Of a stretch of DNA of 5,481 bases, positions 1 to 5,481 are shown in pieces. The stretch comes from UBA4582 sp964228885 (lineage in GTDB: Bacteria; Pseudomonadota; Gammaproteobacteria; Pseudomonadales; Azotimanducaceae): positions 1 through 5,481 of the forward strand of contig CAXRCG010000092.1 of assembly GCA_964228885.1 (NCBI GenBank), given 5' to 3'. Position numbers and translations under genes: made by a program. The stretch's first letter is position 1; every line of letters begins with the position of its first letter. Below the pieces are notes generated by a model. The model was not told where the DNA came from, did not search any database, and worked only from the letters and a program-made list of their open reading frames with translations.

Positions 1-846
1 TAACTCGTCACCAAGCACCTCACCCGCTTTCGCTGCCTCCCTGCGGCGGACATCGGGAATTTGTTCATTAAGAAATGAAGGTAGTATCTCGCCAGTGTTT
101 TCATCCTCTACCCTTGAGATTAATTGCCGCAGCAACCGAAAGCTTGATCCCACGATGCCGCCAGCAGCGCCAGAATGTGCGCCTTGTTCCAGTACTTGAA
201 CCTTAAGTTCGCCAATCAACATGCCGCGAAGCGATGTGGTAATCCATAGTTGATCGTAATTTCCACAGGTTGAGTCCAGGGCGATAACGAGGCCCGGTGT
301 ACCTATATCCTCTGAAAGTTGCTCCATATAAACAGGCAAATCGGGGCTGCCACTTTCTTCCGAGGCCTCAATGAGTATGACAACTCGCGGTATCTCTGCC
401 TGCTGTGCAATCAGACTCTTTAGCGCAGAGATCGCTGAATAGATTGCATAACCATCGTCTGCACCACCGCGGCCATAGAGTTTGTCTTTTTTTCTGACAG
501 GCAACCAGGGTTCAAGGTCTTCATACCAACCGGAAAACTCCGGTTGTTTGTCGATATGGCCATAAATCAAGACAGTCTCGTTAATATCACCGGGATATTC
601 CAGTAGCAGGGTGGGGGTTCTACCAGGAAGTTCATGCAGCGTCAGGTTTAGACCTGGTACCTGTTGTGATTCCACCCAGCGGGTGACGTGGGCGATTGCT
701 TCGTCCATGTAGCCGTTGGACTTCCAATTGGGATCGAACATAGGAGATTTATTCGGGATACGGATGTATTCGGAGAGGCTCTCGACGATTTGTTCTTCCC
801 AGAACTTTTCTGTTGATTGCCAGATTTGTTCGTTGTTGATACTCAA
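1..846 (-). CDS. M20-family dipeptidase-like metallopeptidase, C-terminus cut by window edge
   Basis: Probably a cytoplasmic zinc peptidase of the M20 family (carnosinase/CNDP-like branch), cleaving dipeptides or related amides; the true substrate cannot be read. The 282 visible residues hold the family motifs in order: YGHIDKQP at 95-102 (metal ligand H97, D99), GRGGADDG at 125-132 (bridging D130), EASEESGS at 160-167 (general base E163, ligand E164), ALDST at 189-193 (ligand D191) and AHSG at 223-226 (H224, matching the dimer-lid histidine). The last histidine ligand would lie beyond the window. Relatives are about 450-480 residues, so roughly 60% is present. The TTG start is well supported: an in-frame TGA lies at 856-858, no ATG occurs before residue 36, and GAGGA sits six bases upstream. 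The start overlaps the fxsA stop as TTGA, indicating translational coupling. No frameshift or internal stop was seen. Family is secure; specificity is not. Confidence 0.93.
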   Translation of the reverse strand, partial: MSINNEQIWQSTEKFWEEQIVESLSEYIRIPNKSPMFDPNWKSNGYMDEAIAHVTRWVESQQVPGLNLTLHELPGRTPTLLLEYPGDINETVLIYGHIDKQPEFSGWYEDLEPWLPVRKKDKLYGRGGADDGYAIYSAISALKSLIAQQAEIPRVVILIEASEESGSPDLPVYMEQLSEDIGTPGLVIALDSTCGNYDQLWITTSLRGMLIGELKVQVLEQGAHSGAAGGIVGSSFRLLRQLISRVEDENTGEILPSFLNEQIPDVRRREAAKAGEVLGDEL

Positions 847-1376
847 GATTTGTCCTCACTACCGGGGATTGATTGGCTCGGGTTGGTGCGGGCTTGCCCC
901 GATTCATCATTAAATTCACCATCGATGATGGTTGTATTCTGCTGGAAGGCACTTCCGTTTGTACGATGAAACATGTCGTCAAAGGCGCCGTCATTGGTGT
1001 GAAACATTGAGGCACCATTTTTCATGGTAAACACCCGATTAATCATCCATCTTGCGAGGGGCCGGCGTAACATTGGTATTAGGCAGACAAAACCAAAAGC
1101 GTCAGTGACAAAACCAGGCGTTAACAACAGTGCACCGCCGACAATTAGCATAATACCTTCGAGCAACTCGGTTTCCGGCAGCTCGCCCTTTGCCATTTTC
1201 TCCTGAACCCGTCGCAGGGTTGCCAAGCCCTCGAGTTTTAATAGCCAAATTCCCACCGTCGCTGTCAGCACAACCATCGCGATCGTCGGAATTGCACCAA
1301 TCAGGCCGCCGACCTTGATGAGAATAATCATTTCAAGGATCGGCACAGCAACAAACATCAAAAATAATAAACGCAT
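843..1376 (-). CDS. fxsA: FxsA family inner-membrane protein
   Basis: FxsA (formerly YtfO) is a small inner-membrane protein. In E. coli its overproduction relieves exclusion of phage T7 by the F plasmid; its everyday role is unknown. The 177 residues fit the family. Hydrophobic segments lie near 4-20, 26-46 and 74-102, and the most conserved block is present as GALLLTPGFVTDAFGF (81-96), followed by IPMLRRPLARW. The first helix carries the typical VPILEM start. The tail after about residue 115 is polar and probably cytoplasmic. It holds an imperfect repeat (MFHTNDGAF at 124-132 and MFHRTNGSAF at 135-144) before the common IIDGEF ending. The ATG start gives the normal family N-terminus, although no good Shine-Dalgarno sequence is visible upstream. 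In many gammaproteobacteria fxsA lies beside groES-groEL; here it is coupled by a four-base overlap to an M20 peptidase and no groES is present in the window. Confidence 0.93.
   Translation of the reverse strand: MRLLFLMFVAVPILEMIILIKVGGLIGAIPTIAMVVLTATVGIWLLKLEGLATLRRVQEKMAKGELPETELLEGIMLIVGGALLLTPGFVTDAFGFVCLIPMLRRPLARWMINRVFTMKNGASMFHTNDGAFDDMFHRTNGSAFQQNTTIIDGEFNDESGQARTNPSQSIPGSEDKS
853..857 (-). promoter_or_regulatory. Ribosome binding site for the M20 peptidase
   Basis: On the minus strand GAGGA lies six bases before the TTG codon at 844-846, inside the last codons of fxsA. It decides in favour of the unusual TTG start, because the next in-frame ATG would remove 35 residues of the expected N-terminal region. 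Confidence 0.65.
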
Positions 1377-1478
1377 GTGACCATGTTAACAGTCGGCGCC
1401 ACCAAAATCTTACCCGGAGCCGTTTCTGTGGTAGATTTGTGCGAATGAATGAATCAGCTTTTGCGATGGAAATGTGCG
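1377..1478. promoter_or_regulatory. Divergent intergenic region with a weak rightward promoter candidate
   Basis: This stretch separates the leftward fxsA unit from the rightward genes, so promoters for both directions are expected here. The best rightward candidate is an extended -10 element, TGGTAGATT at 1429-1437 (four of six matches to TATAAT), with only a poor -35 (CTTACC at 1409-1414). It would start transcripts near 1444, giving a leader of about 35 bases to the start chosen at 1479. Leftward, TAAGAT (1407-1412 read on the minus strand) is the only -10-like word and has no convincing -35. No operator palindrome or riboswitch-like structure was seen. Confidence 0.3.
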
Positions 1479-1487
1479 ATGGAAATG
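1462..1487 (+). repeat. Perfect 13-base tandem duplication across a start codon
   Basis: TGCGATGGAAATG occurs twice head to tail, at 1462-1474 and 1475-1487. Each copy has two ATG triplets. Those in the second copy (1479 and 1485) are in frame with the crotonase-like gene; those in the first copy (1466 and 1472) are not, because 13 is not a multiple of three. The GGAAA of the first copy lies six bases before the ATG at 1479 and may act as its ribosome binding site. Confidence 0.9.
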
Positions 1488-2300
1488 AAAACAATCAAGT
1501 ATGAAGTCAGCGAAAAAATCGCGACGATAACACTCGCAAGACCCGCAAGAATGAACGCCTGGACAGGTAGAATGCATACCGAATATCGCTGGGCCTTGTT
1601 GCAGGCTGATAACGATCCTAACGTCAGGGCAATCATTTTGACTGGTGAGGGTCGCGGCTTCTGCGTCGGGGCAGACAGTCAGGCGCTCGAAGGGCATGTC
1701 GCCAGAGGGGAATATGATCCAGGTACGCCGGAGGAGATCGCTGAGCCAGGTTTTGGCATTAGATCCGAGTTCAATGCAAATTTTGCTTATCACTTTGGTT
1801 TATCGAAACCTATTGTGGTTGCTATTAATGGTGCCATTGCAGGTGTGGGTCTGGTTTTAGCATGCTACTGTGACATCCGGTTTGCAGCGCCTGGTGTCAA
1901 AATGACGACCGCCCACGGCAAGTTGAATTTACCCGTTGAATATGGGCTCTCTTGGTTGTTACCGCGGCAAATAGGTCTACCTCGAGCAAACGATCTGCTA
2001 TTGACCAGTCGGGTTTTCTTGAGCGAAGAAGCAGAACATCTTGGATTGATTAACCGAGTGATCGAAGCAGAGTCTCTCGTCAGCGAAACCCGCGCCTATG
2101 TGAAGTCAATGATTGATACAGTTTCACCTGGATCATTAAAAGCAAGTAGGCGGCAGATCTATGCAGACCAGCATCGCAGTGTTGATCAGGCTGTGGTAGA
2201 GAGTGAAACGCTGTTACAGGCGATGATGAAACAAAATGATTACCAGGAAGGCGTTGCCGCCTTTCTTGAGAAACGACATCCTGTTTGGACGGCTTCTTGA
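1479..2300 (+). CDS. Crotonase (enoyl-CoA hydratase/isomerase) superfamily protein with altered active site
   Basis: A soluble acyl-CoA-binding protein of the crotonase fold, 273 residues from ATG 1479, a usual length. Numbering here is from the possible upstream ATG at 1449 (283 residues). The two oxyanion-hole segments are clear: GRGFCVGAD at 68-76 and INGAIAGVG at 126-134, followed by ACYCDIRFAA. GLSWLLPRQIG at 166-176 and the C-terminal AFLEKRHPVW are typical of bacterial enoyl-CoA hydratase/isomerase homologues. By my ungapped alignment to rat mitochondrial hydratase, catalytic E144 corresponds to V136 and E164 to H156, so ordinary hydration of enoyl-CoA is doubtful; isomerase, hydrolase or another crotonase chemistry is possible. 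E164 of this protein (PVEYG) lies close to the site and might contribute. ATG 1479 gives the usual family N-terminus and has GGAAA six bases upstream, while ATG 1449 has no visible ribosome site. The ATPase gene follows after 33 bases with no terminator, suggesting one operon. Confidence 0.88.
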   Translation: MEMKTIKYEVSEKIATITLARPARMNAWTGRMHTEYRWALLQADNDPNVRAIILTGEGRGFCVGADSQALEGHVARGEYDPGTPEEIAEPGFGIRSEFNANFAYHFGLSKPIVVAINGAIAGVGLVLACYCDIRFAAPGVKMTTAHGKLNLPVEYGLSWLLPRQIGLPRANDLLLTSRVFLSEEAEHLGLINRVIEAESLVSETRAYVKSMIDTVSPGSLKASRRQIYADQHRSVDQAVVESETLLQAMMKQNDYQEGVAAFLEKRHPVWTAS

Positions 2301-2323
2301 AGCTTTATGGGCGACTATTAATT

Positions 2324-2328
2324 GGAGA
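2324..2328 (+). promoter_or_regulatory. Ribosome binding site for the MoxR/CbbQ-type ATPase
   Basis: GGAGA lies five bases before ATG 2334. It favours that start over the in-frame TTG at 2322, which overlaps this site and would add only four residues. Confidence 0.6.
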
Positions 2329-2333
2329 AAAGC

Positions 2334-3188
2334 ATGAGTAGTGCTGCTGTAACAGAGAGTGCCATAGAAGCGGCACCCTATTATTTGCCCGTGGGCGATG
2401 AGGTCGAGATTTTCCTCTCTGCCTATGAGCAACGTCTTCCGGTATTGTTGAAAGGGCCTACGGGCTGCGGCAAAACCCGCTTTGTTGAATATATGACCTG
2501 GCGTCTGTTTCGAGGGGAGGGTGCGTCGAAGGCGCGGCGCGCAGTGACGACACCGTTACAAACCGTTGCCTGCCATGAGGACTTAAGTGCTACTGATTTA
2601 GTTGGCCGATTTCTGTTGCAAGGCGAGGAGACAGTCTGGCAAGACGGCCCATTGTCACGCGCAGTCAAAGAAGGAGCTATTTGCTACCTTGATGAGATTG
2701 TTGAAGCGAGAAAAGACTCTACTGTGCTCATTCACTCTCTGACGGACCACAGGCGCATTCTGCCGGTTGAGAAACAAGGGCTGATTCTAGAGGCTCATGA
2801 GGGCTTCCTGTTGGTGATTTCTTATAATCCCGGTTACCAGAATGTACTAAAGGATTTGAAACCGAGCACACGTCAAAGATTTATCGCAATTGATTTTGAC
2901 TATCCAAGTGAAGAGAAAGAAGCAGAGGTTATTGCCCATGAGAGTGGCGTTGACGGAGGTATAGCGAGATCTCTCGCGTTACTTGGTTCAAAAATCAGAA
3001 ATCTGAAACATCACGGATTCGACGAAGGCGTTAGCACGAGATTGCTGGTGTACGCGGCGCAACTCATTGTCAGTGGTGTGGGTGCTGTCAGGTCCTGTGA
3101 TGTTGCGATCTCCCGGGCCGTGTCTGATGACCCTGAAGTCTCACGCGCCATTAGTGAGTTGGTTTCCACGCTGTTCGCCGACGAGTAG
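2334..3188 (+). CDS. MoxR-class AAA+ ATPase, CbbQ/NirQ/NorQ group
   Basis: A cytoplasmic hexameric AAA+ remodelling ATPase of 284 residues, close to the 260-280 usual for CbbQ and NorQ. The opening YYLPVGDEVEIF (16-27) is characteristic of this group. Walker A is GPTGCGKT (41-48); the helix-2 pore region is DLVGRFLLQGEETVWQDGPL (88-107); Walker B is ICYLDE (116-121), with D120 for magnesium and catalytic E121. Sensor 1 is N165 in VISYNPGYQ, arginine-finger candidates are R180 and R182 in KPSTRQRF, and sensor 2 is R236 in VSTRLLVYAA. All key residues are intact. In characterised systems such ATPases work with a VWA-domain partner: NorQ-NorD in maturing nitric oxide reductase, CbbQ-CbbO in removing inhibitors from Rubisco. 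The partner type is encoded 15 bases downstream, so the pair is surely co-translated. Which metalloenzyme it serves is not shown, so no specific gene symbol is given. Confidence 0.95.
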   Translation: MSSAAVTESAIEAAPYYLPVGDEVEIFLSAYEQRLPVLLKGPTGCGKTRFVEYMTWRLFRGEGASKARRAVTTPLQTVACHEDLSATDLVGRFLLQGEETVWQDGPLSRAVKEGAICYLDEIVEARKDSTVLIHSLTDHRRILPVEKQGLILEAHEGFLLVISYNPGYQNVLKDLKPSTRQRFIAIDFDYPSEEKEAEVIAHESGVDGGIARSLALLGSKIRNLKHHGFDEGVSTRLLVYAAQLIVSGVGAVRSCDVAISRAVSDDPEVSRAISELVSTLFADE

Positions 3189-3190
3189 CT

Positions 3191-3196
3191 AGGAGG
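3191..3196 (+). promoter_or_regulatory. Strong ribosome binding site for the NorD/CbbO-like gene
   Basis: A full AGGAGG lies seven bases before GTG 3204, directly after the ATPase stop codon. It fixes the GTG start; the ATG at 3211 is out of frame. Confidence 0.8.
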
Positions 3197-3203
3197 CATT
3201 ACG

Positions 3204-5481
3204 GTGACAGATGTCGCTTCAGTGCATGAAGCCTTGGTGAAGCTAAATCAGCACACCGCGGCTAAGTTTGACAAAACGGCAAACGTCCTGATGGGGCTGC
3301 TTGATGAACAGGATCTGTCTGCCTGGTGTGCGTTGGTTTTAAAAATATCGCAGTCGGGCTGGCATAGCTGGGAGGTACTAAACTACTACCTTGCAGCAGT
3401 ACCGGTGTTAATGAGTCTGGGGGACAGGAACTCTCTATTGCATCGTGGAGCATTTGGTTGCGCCCTGCTTGGCAGTTCTACCGAACCGGCTAGTCGATAT
3501 TTCGATGGCATCGCTAACATTAACCATGAAGCTGCTTTTGACAAACTCGATGAAGTTGAGCAGACGGGAAGCAGGCTAAAAGCACACTTTCCACCTGCAT
3601 CGGGACTACTTGCAAGTTACTATCAAACCAGTTTCGAGCTTTTAGCCCGAGACGGCAGTGCTAATTTTAGCGAATGGTTAGCGTTAACCGACACCCTTCT
3701 AGCGAGCGATCGATCGAATTTGACAAGGTTGTATGGTGTTGTCCGCGATCTGCATAGCGCGCCGGCATGGGATACGCTTGTCGGTCTGGCAAGCCTTTCT
3801 GTCGCAGACCTTCTTGCCTATCTTGATTGTCACCAACGCTTCTGTGACTTGCAATTAGATGCTCAACACCAACACGACATCCAGCAGTTACTGATACAGT
3901 TTGCCGAATGCGAGCAGACTGGGGTCCTTTGGCTAGAACAATTGAGCTTGTGTTTGCCTGGGTTGAATACTGAGCAAATCGACGCCTTGGTTTGGATGAC
4001 TAGAGCCGCATCAAAGATTGATTTGGCGATAGCGCTGATCGAAGCCATTCACCAACTACCAGTGGCAAACAGAAGTGCTCTGCAACCTTGGCTTGCTGAA
4101 GGCGTCGACCTATATGCCAGAAATTCAGCTACAGGTCGAGCCTGGGTCGCGCTGGAATCGGCTCGTTCGAATGAGATGCTCGAGAAGCTTGCGGGTACGG
4201 TACTGTTTGTTGATTATCAGCGTGTCCTGCAACTATTTGTCGAGTCTTTTATAGGACGGCGGCTGGTGGTTCAGGCGCAGGAAACGGGGATCGCTTTTCC
4301 TTTTTCTGATGGACTGGTGCTCAGGTTGCCGGAAAACATCACTGAATTTGAAACCCAACCTGAAAATTTTCTGGTCTTTAAAATGATGTTGCTGCATCAG
4401 TTAGGGCATTTTGAATTTGGTATATTCGCACCTTCGCAGAGCCCCAAAGGCTCCGATCCAGATCGACTTTCAAACGGGTCTATTTCCTATGCTGATGTGA
4501 GAAAGTCGCTTGCCGCTTGCAAAAACTACTGGCTTGCAGAACACATTTTTATGGTCGTCGAACATGGTCGGGTTGATTGGCAACTGGCACATCGATACGC
4601 TGGCATCAGGAAAACACTCTCAAGACTAAAAACAAAAGAACTCGCAAAGCGAGACGCTGAGCCCAAGCATAGCAGCTCGGATGCGCTTGTTGCCTTGTCA
4701 AAAGAGCATGCCTCGATCGCCTCGCTACTCGAATTACTGACAAGAATAACATTGGATCAATCGACTGTTGCGGATCTAACGACCGAGATCCACCTTGAAC
4801 TTCGCTTAGCGCTGACGGCGGTGCAAGCGCAAAATGCGGATGTCTCAACCGCGCAACGTTGTGCAGAAATAATATACAAAACAATCACCACCGCTCATCC
4901 GGGTTGTGATCGATTCGGGTTCAGAACGCGTTTGCCTGATGTTGTCGGTTATCGTGGCGCGATAGAACCAGAACAAGTGATGATTAATCTGCAACTTGCT
5001 GAACTTGAACACGAGGATCTTGAAATACTCGCAGACGAGCTGGAGGATAATGAGGAAGGCTTGAGTATTATCAGCATGCTAGCCGATGATGATTTGGATG
5101 TTGATAAACTTAAACAGGGCGAATTGGATCAACCCGGGACCCTGTTAACTGATCTCGACGAACGAGAGGTCGAGCTGGACGAAGAAAATAAGTCCACGGA
5201 AGAAAAGATTGCCGAAGGACTAAAGGCTGCGCTCGAGGGCAGAGTTCGACCGCCACATCAATATGAATTCCAATACGATGAGTGGGATTTTGTCATCGGT
5301 GACTACCGACGTAACTGGTGCACCTTGCACGAATATCGTGTAATGGATGAAGACCCAAGCTATGTTGATGATACGCTCAGTGAAAAAAGTGCGATAGCCG
5401 CGGGGGTTCGACGGCAACTCAATAAGTTACGCCCGGAAATGCTGACAAAAGTTAAAGGCGTCGATGACGGTGAAGAGCTGG
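3204..5481 (+). CDS. Large NorD/CbbO-like VWA-type adaptor protein, C-terminal VWA domain beyond window
   Basis: Likely the partner of the preceding AAA+ ATPase, linking it to a client enzyme through a C-terminal VWA (metal-ion adhesion site) domain. The frame is open from GTG 3204 to the window end (759 codons). The first 350 residues or so are mostly helical and lack a domain I can name; SSTEPASRYF (91-100) and NSATGRAWVALES (307-319) look like degenerate copies of one helical repeat. FVESFIGRRL (345-354), LVFKMMLLHQLGHFEFG (390-406) and VVEHGRVD (451-458) match positions I recall as conserved in long NorD-like proteins. A strongly acidic linker follows (599-671), then YDEWDFVIGDYRRNWC (691-706) and VRRQLNKLRPE (735-745), the block that normally sits just before the VWA domain. 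That domain is therefore inferred, not seen. HQLGH plus E453 resembles a zincin site with the catalytic Glu replaced by Gln. Classical CbbO and NorD are about 600-780 residues, so this is a long form, probably near 1,000. Confidence 0.85.
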   Translation, partial: MTDVASVHEALVKLNQHTAAKFDKTANVLMGLLDEQDLSAWCALVLKISQSGWHSWEVLNYYLAAVPVLMSLGDRNSLLHRGAFGCALLGSSTEPASRYFDGIANINHEAAFDKLDEVEQTGSRLKAHFPPASGLLASYYQTSFELLARDGSANFSEWLALTDTLLASDRSNLTRLYGVVRDLHSAPAWDTLVGLASLSVADLLAYLDCHQRFCDLQLDAQHQHDIQQLLIQFAECEQTGVLWLEQLSLCLPGLNTEQIDALVWMTRAASKIDLAIALIEAIHQLPVANRSALQPWLAEGVDLYARNSATGRAWVALESARSNEMLEKLAGTVLFVDYQRVLQLFVESFIGRRLVVQAQETGIAFPFSDGLVLRLPENITEFETQPENFLVFKMMLLHQLGHFEFGIFAPSQSPKGSDPDRLSNGSISYADVRKSLAACKNYWLAEHIFMVVEHGRVDWQLAHRYAGIRKTLSRLKTKELAKRDAEPKHSSSDALVALSKEHASIASLLELLTRITLDQSTVADLTTEIHLELRLALTAVQAQNADVSTAQRCAEIIYKTITTAHPGCDRFGFRTRLPDVVGYRGAIEPEQVMINLQLAELEHEDLEILADELEDNEEGLSIISMLADDDLDVDKLKQGELDQPGTLLTDLDEREVELDEENKSTEEKIAEGLKAALEGRVRPPHQYEFQYDEWDFVIGDYRRNWCTLHEYRVMDEDPSYVDDTLSEKSAIAAGVRRQLNKLRPEMLTKVKGVDDGEEL

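Noticed and set aside
749..1018. Minus-strand open frame of 89 codons spanning the fxsA/M20 junction
   Set aside because: It is out of frame with both genes, which are each identified by conserved motifs and joined by a normal overlap.
1410..1793. Minus-strand open frame of 127 codons opposite the start of the crotonase-like gene
   Set aside because: It lies almost wholly antisense to a well-supported gene, has no recognisable family features and no evident ribosome binding site.
2292..2303. Short inverted repeat GCTTC-TT-GAAGC at the end of the crotonase-like gene, as a possible terminator
   Set aside because: The stem is five base pairs with a two-base loop, too short to form a hairpin, and there is no following T run.
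2964..2977. Palindrome GCGAGA-TC-TCTCGC as a possible operator
   Set aside because: It lies inside the ATPase coding sequence far from any start, and the codons fit the protein, so chance is the simpler explanation.
4606..4884. Minus-strand open frame of 92 codons within the NorD/CbbO-like gene
   Set aside because: It is antisense to the long adaptor reading frame, and its composition looks like the complement of a coding sequence.
2334..5481. Naming the pair cbbQ-cbbO or norQ-norD
   Set aside because: The motifs are shared by the whole group, and no Rubisco or nitric oxide reductase gene is in view to decide between them.
3204..5481. Active zinc metalloprotease in the adaptor
   Set aside because: The motif is HQLGH, lacking the catalytic Glu of HExxH, so proteolysis is not supported; only possible metal binding is proposed.

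Overview
The window holds five protein-coding genes and no RNA gene, insertion sequence or CRISPR array that I can see. Protein families, moderate GC and Shine-Dalgarno use suggest a Gram-negative proteobacterium, most likely a gammaproteobacterium; this is inferred from gene content, with no marker gene present.

Left part (1-1376, minus strand): a two-gene unit. The membrane protein gene fxsA comes first. It overlaps by four bases (TTGA) an M20-family dipeptidase-like metallopeptidase, which starts at TTG and runs off the left edge of the window with 282 codons visible. The M20 metal-binding and catalytic residues in the visible part are intact.

Middle (1377-1478): a short divergent region with one weak extended -10 candidate for rightward transcription. 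At its right end is a perfect 13-base tandem duplication lying exactly on the translation start of the next gene.

Right part (1479-5481, plus strand): three co-directional genes with short gaps. The first is a crotonase-superfamily protein in which both classical hydratase glutamates are replaced. The second is a complete MoxR-class AAA+ ATPase of the CbbQ/NirQ/NorQ group. The third, 15 bases after the ATPase, is a very long protein of the NorD/CbbO type, open to the right edge (759 codons) and ending just before the expected VWA domain. The ATPase and the NorD/CbbO-like protein form the known pairing of an AAA+ remodelling motor with its VWA adaptor, which in studied cases activates a metalloenzyme (nitric oxide reductase or Rubisco). 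Neither of those clients is visible here, so the client is unknown. The crotonase-like gene is the only metabolic enzyme beside the pair.

The main points worth following are the orphan ATPase/VWA pair, the degenerate zincin-like signature (HQLGH plus a downstream glutamate) in the large adaptor, the altered active site of the crotonase-like protein, and the duplicated start region.
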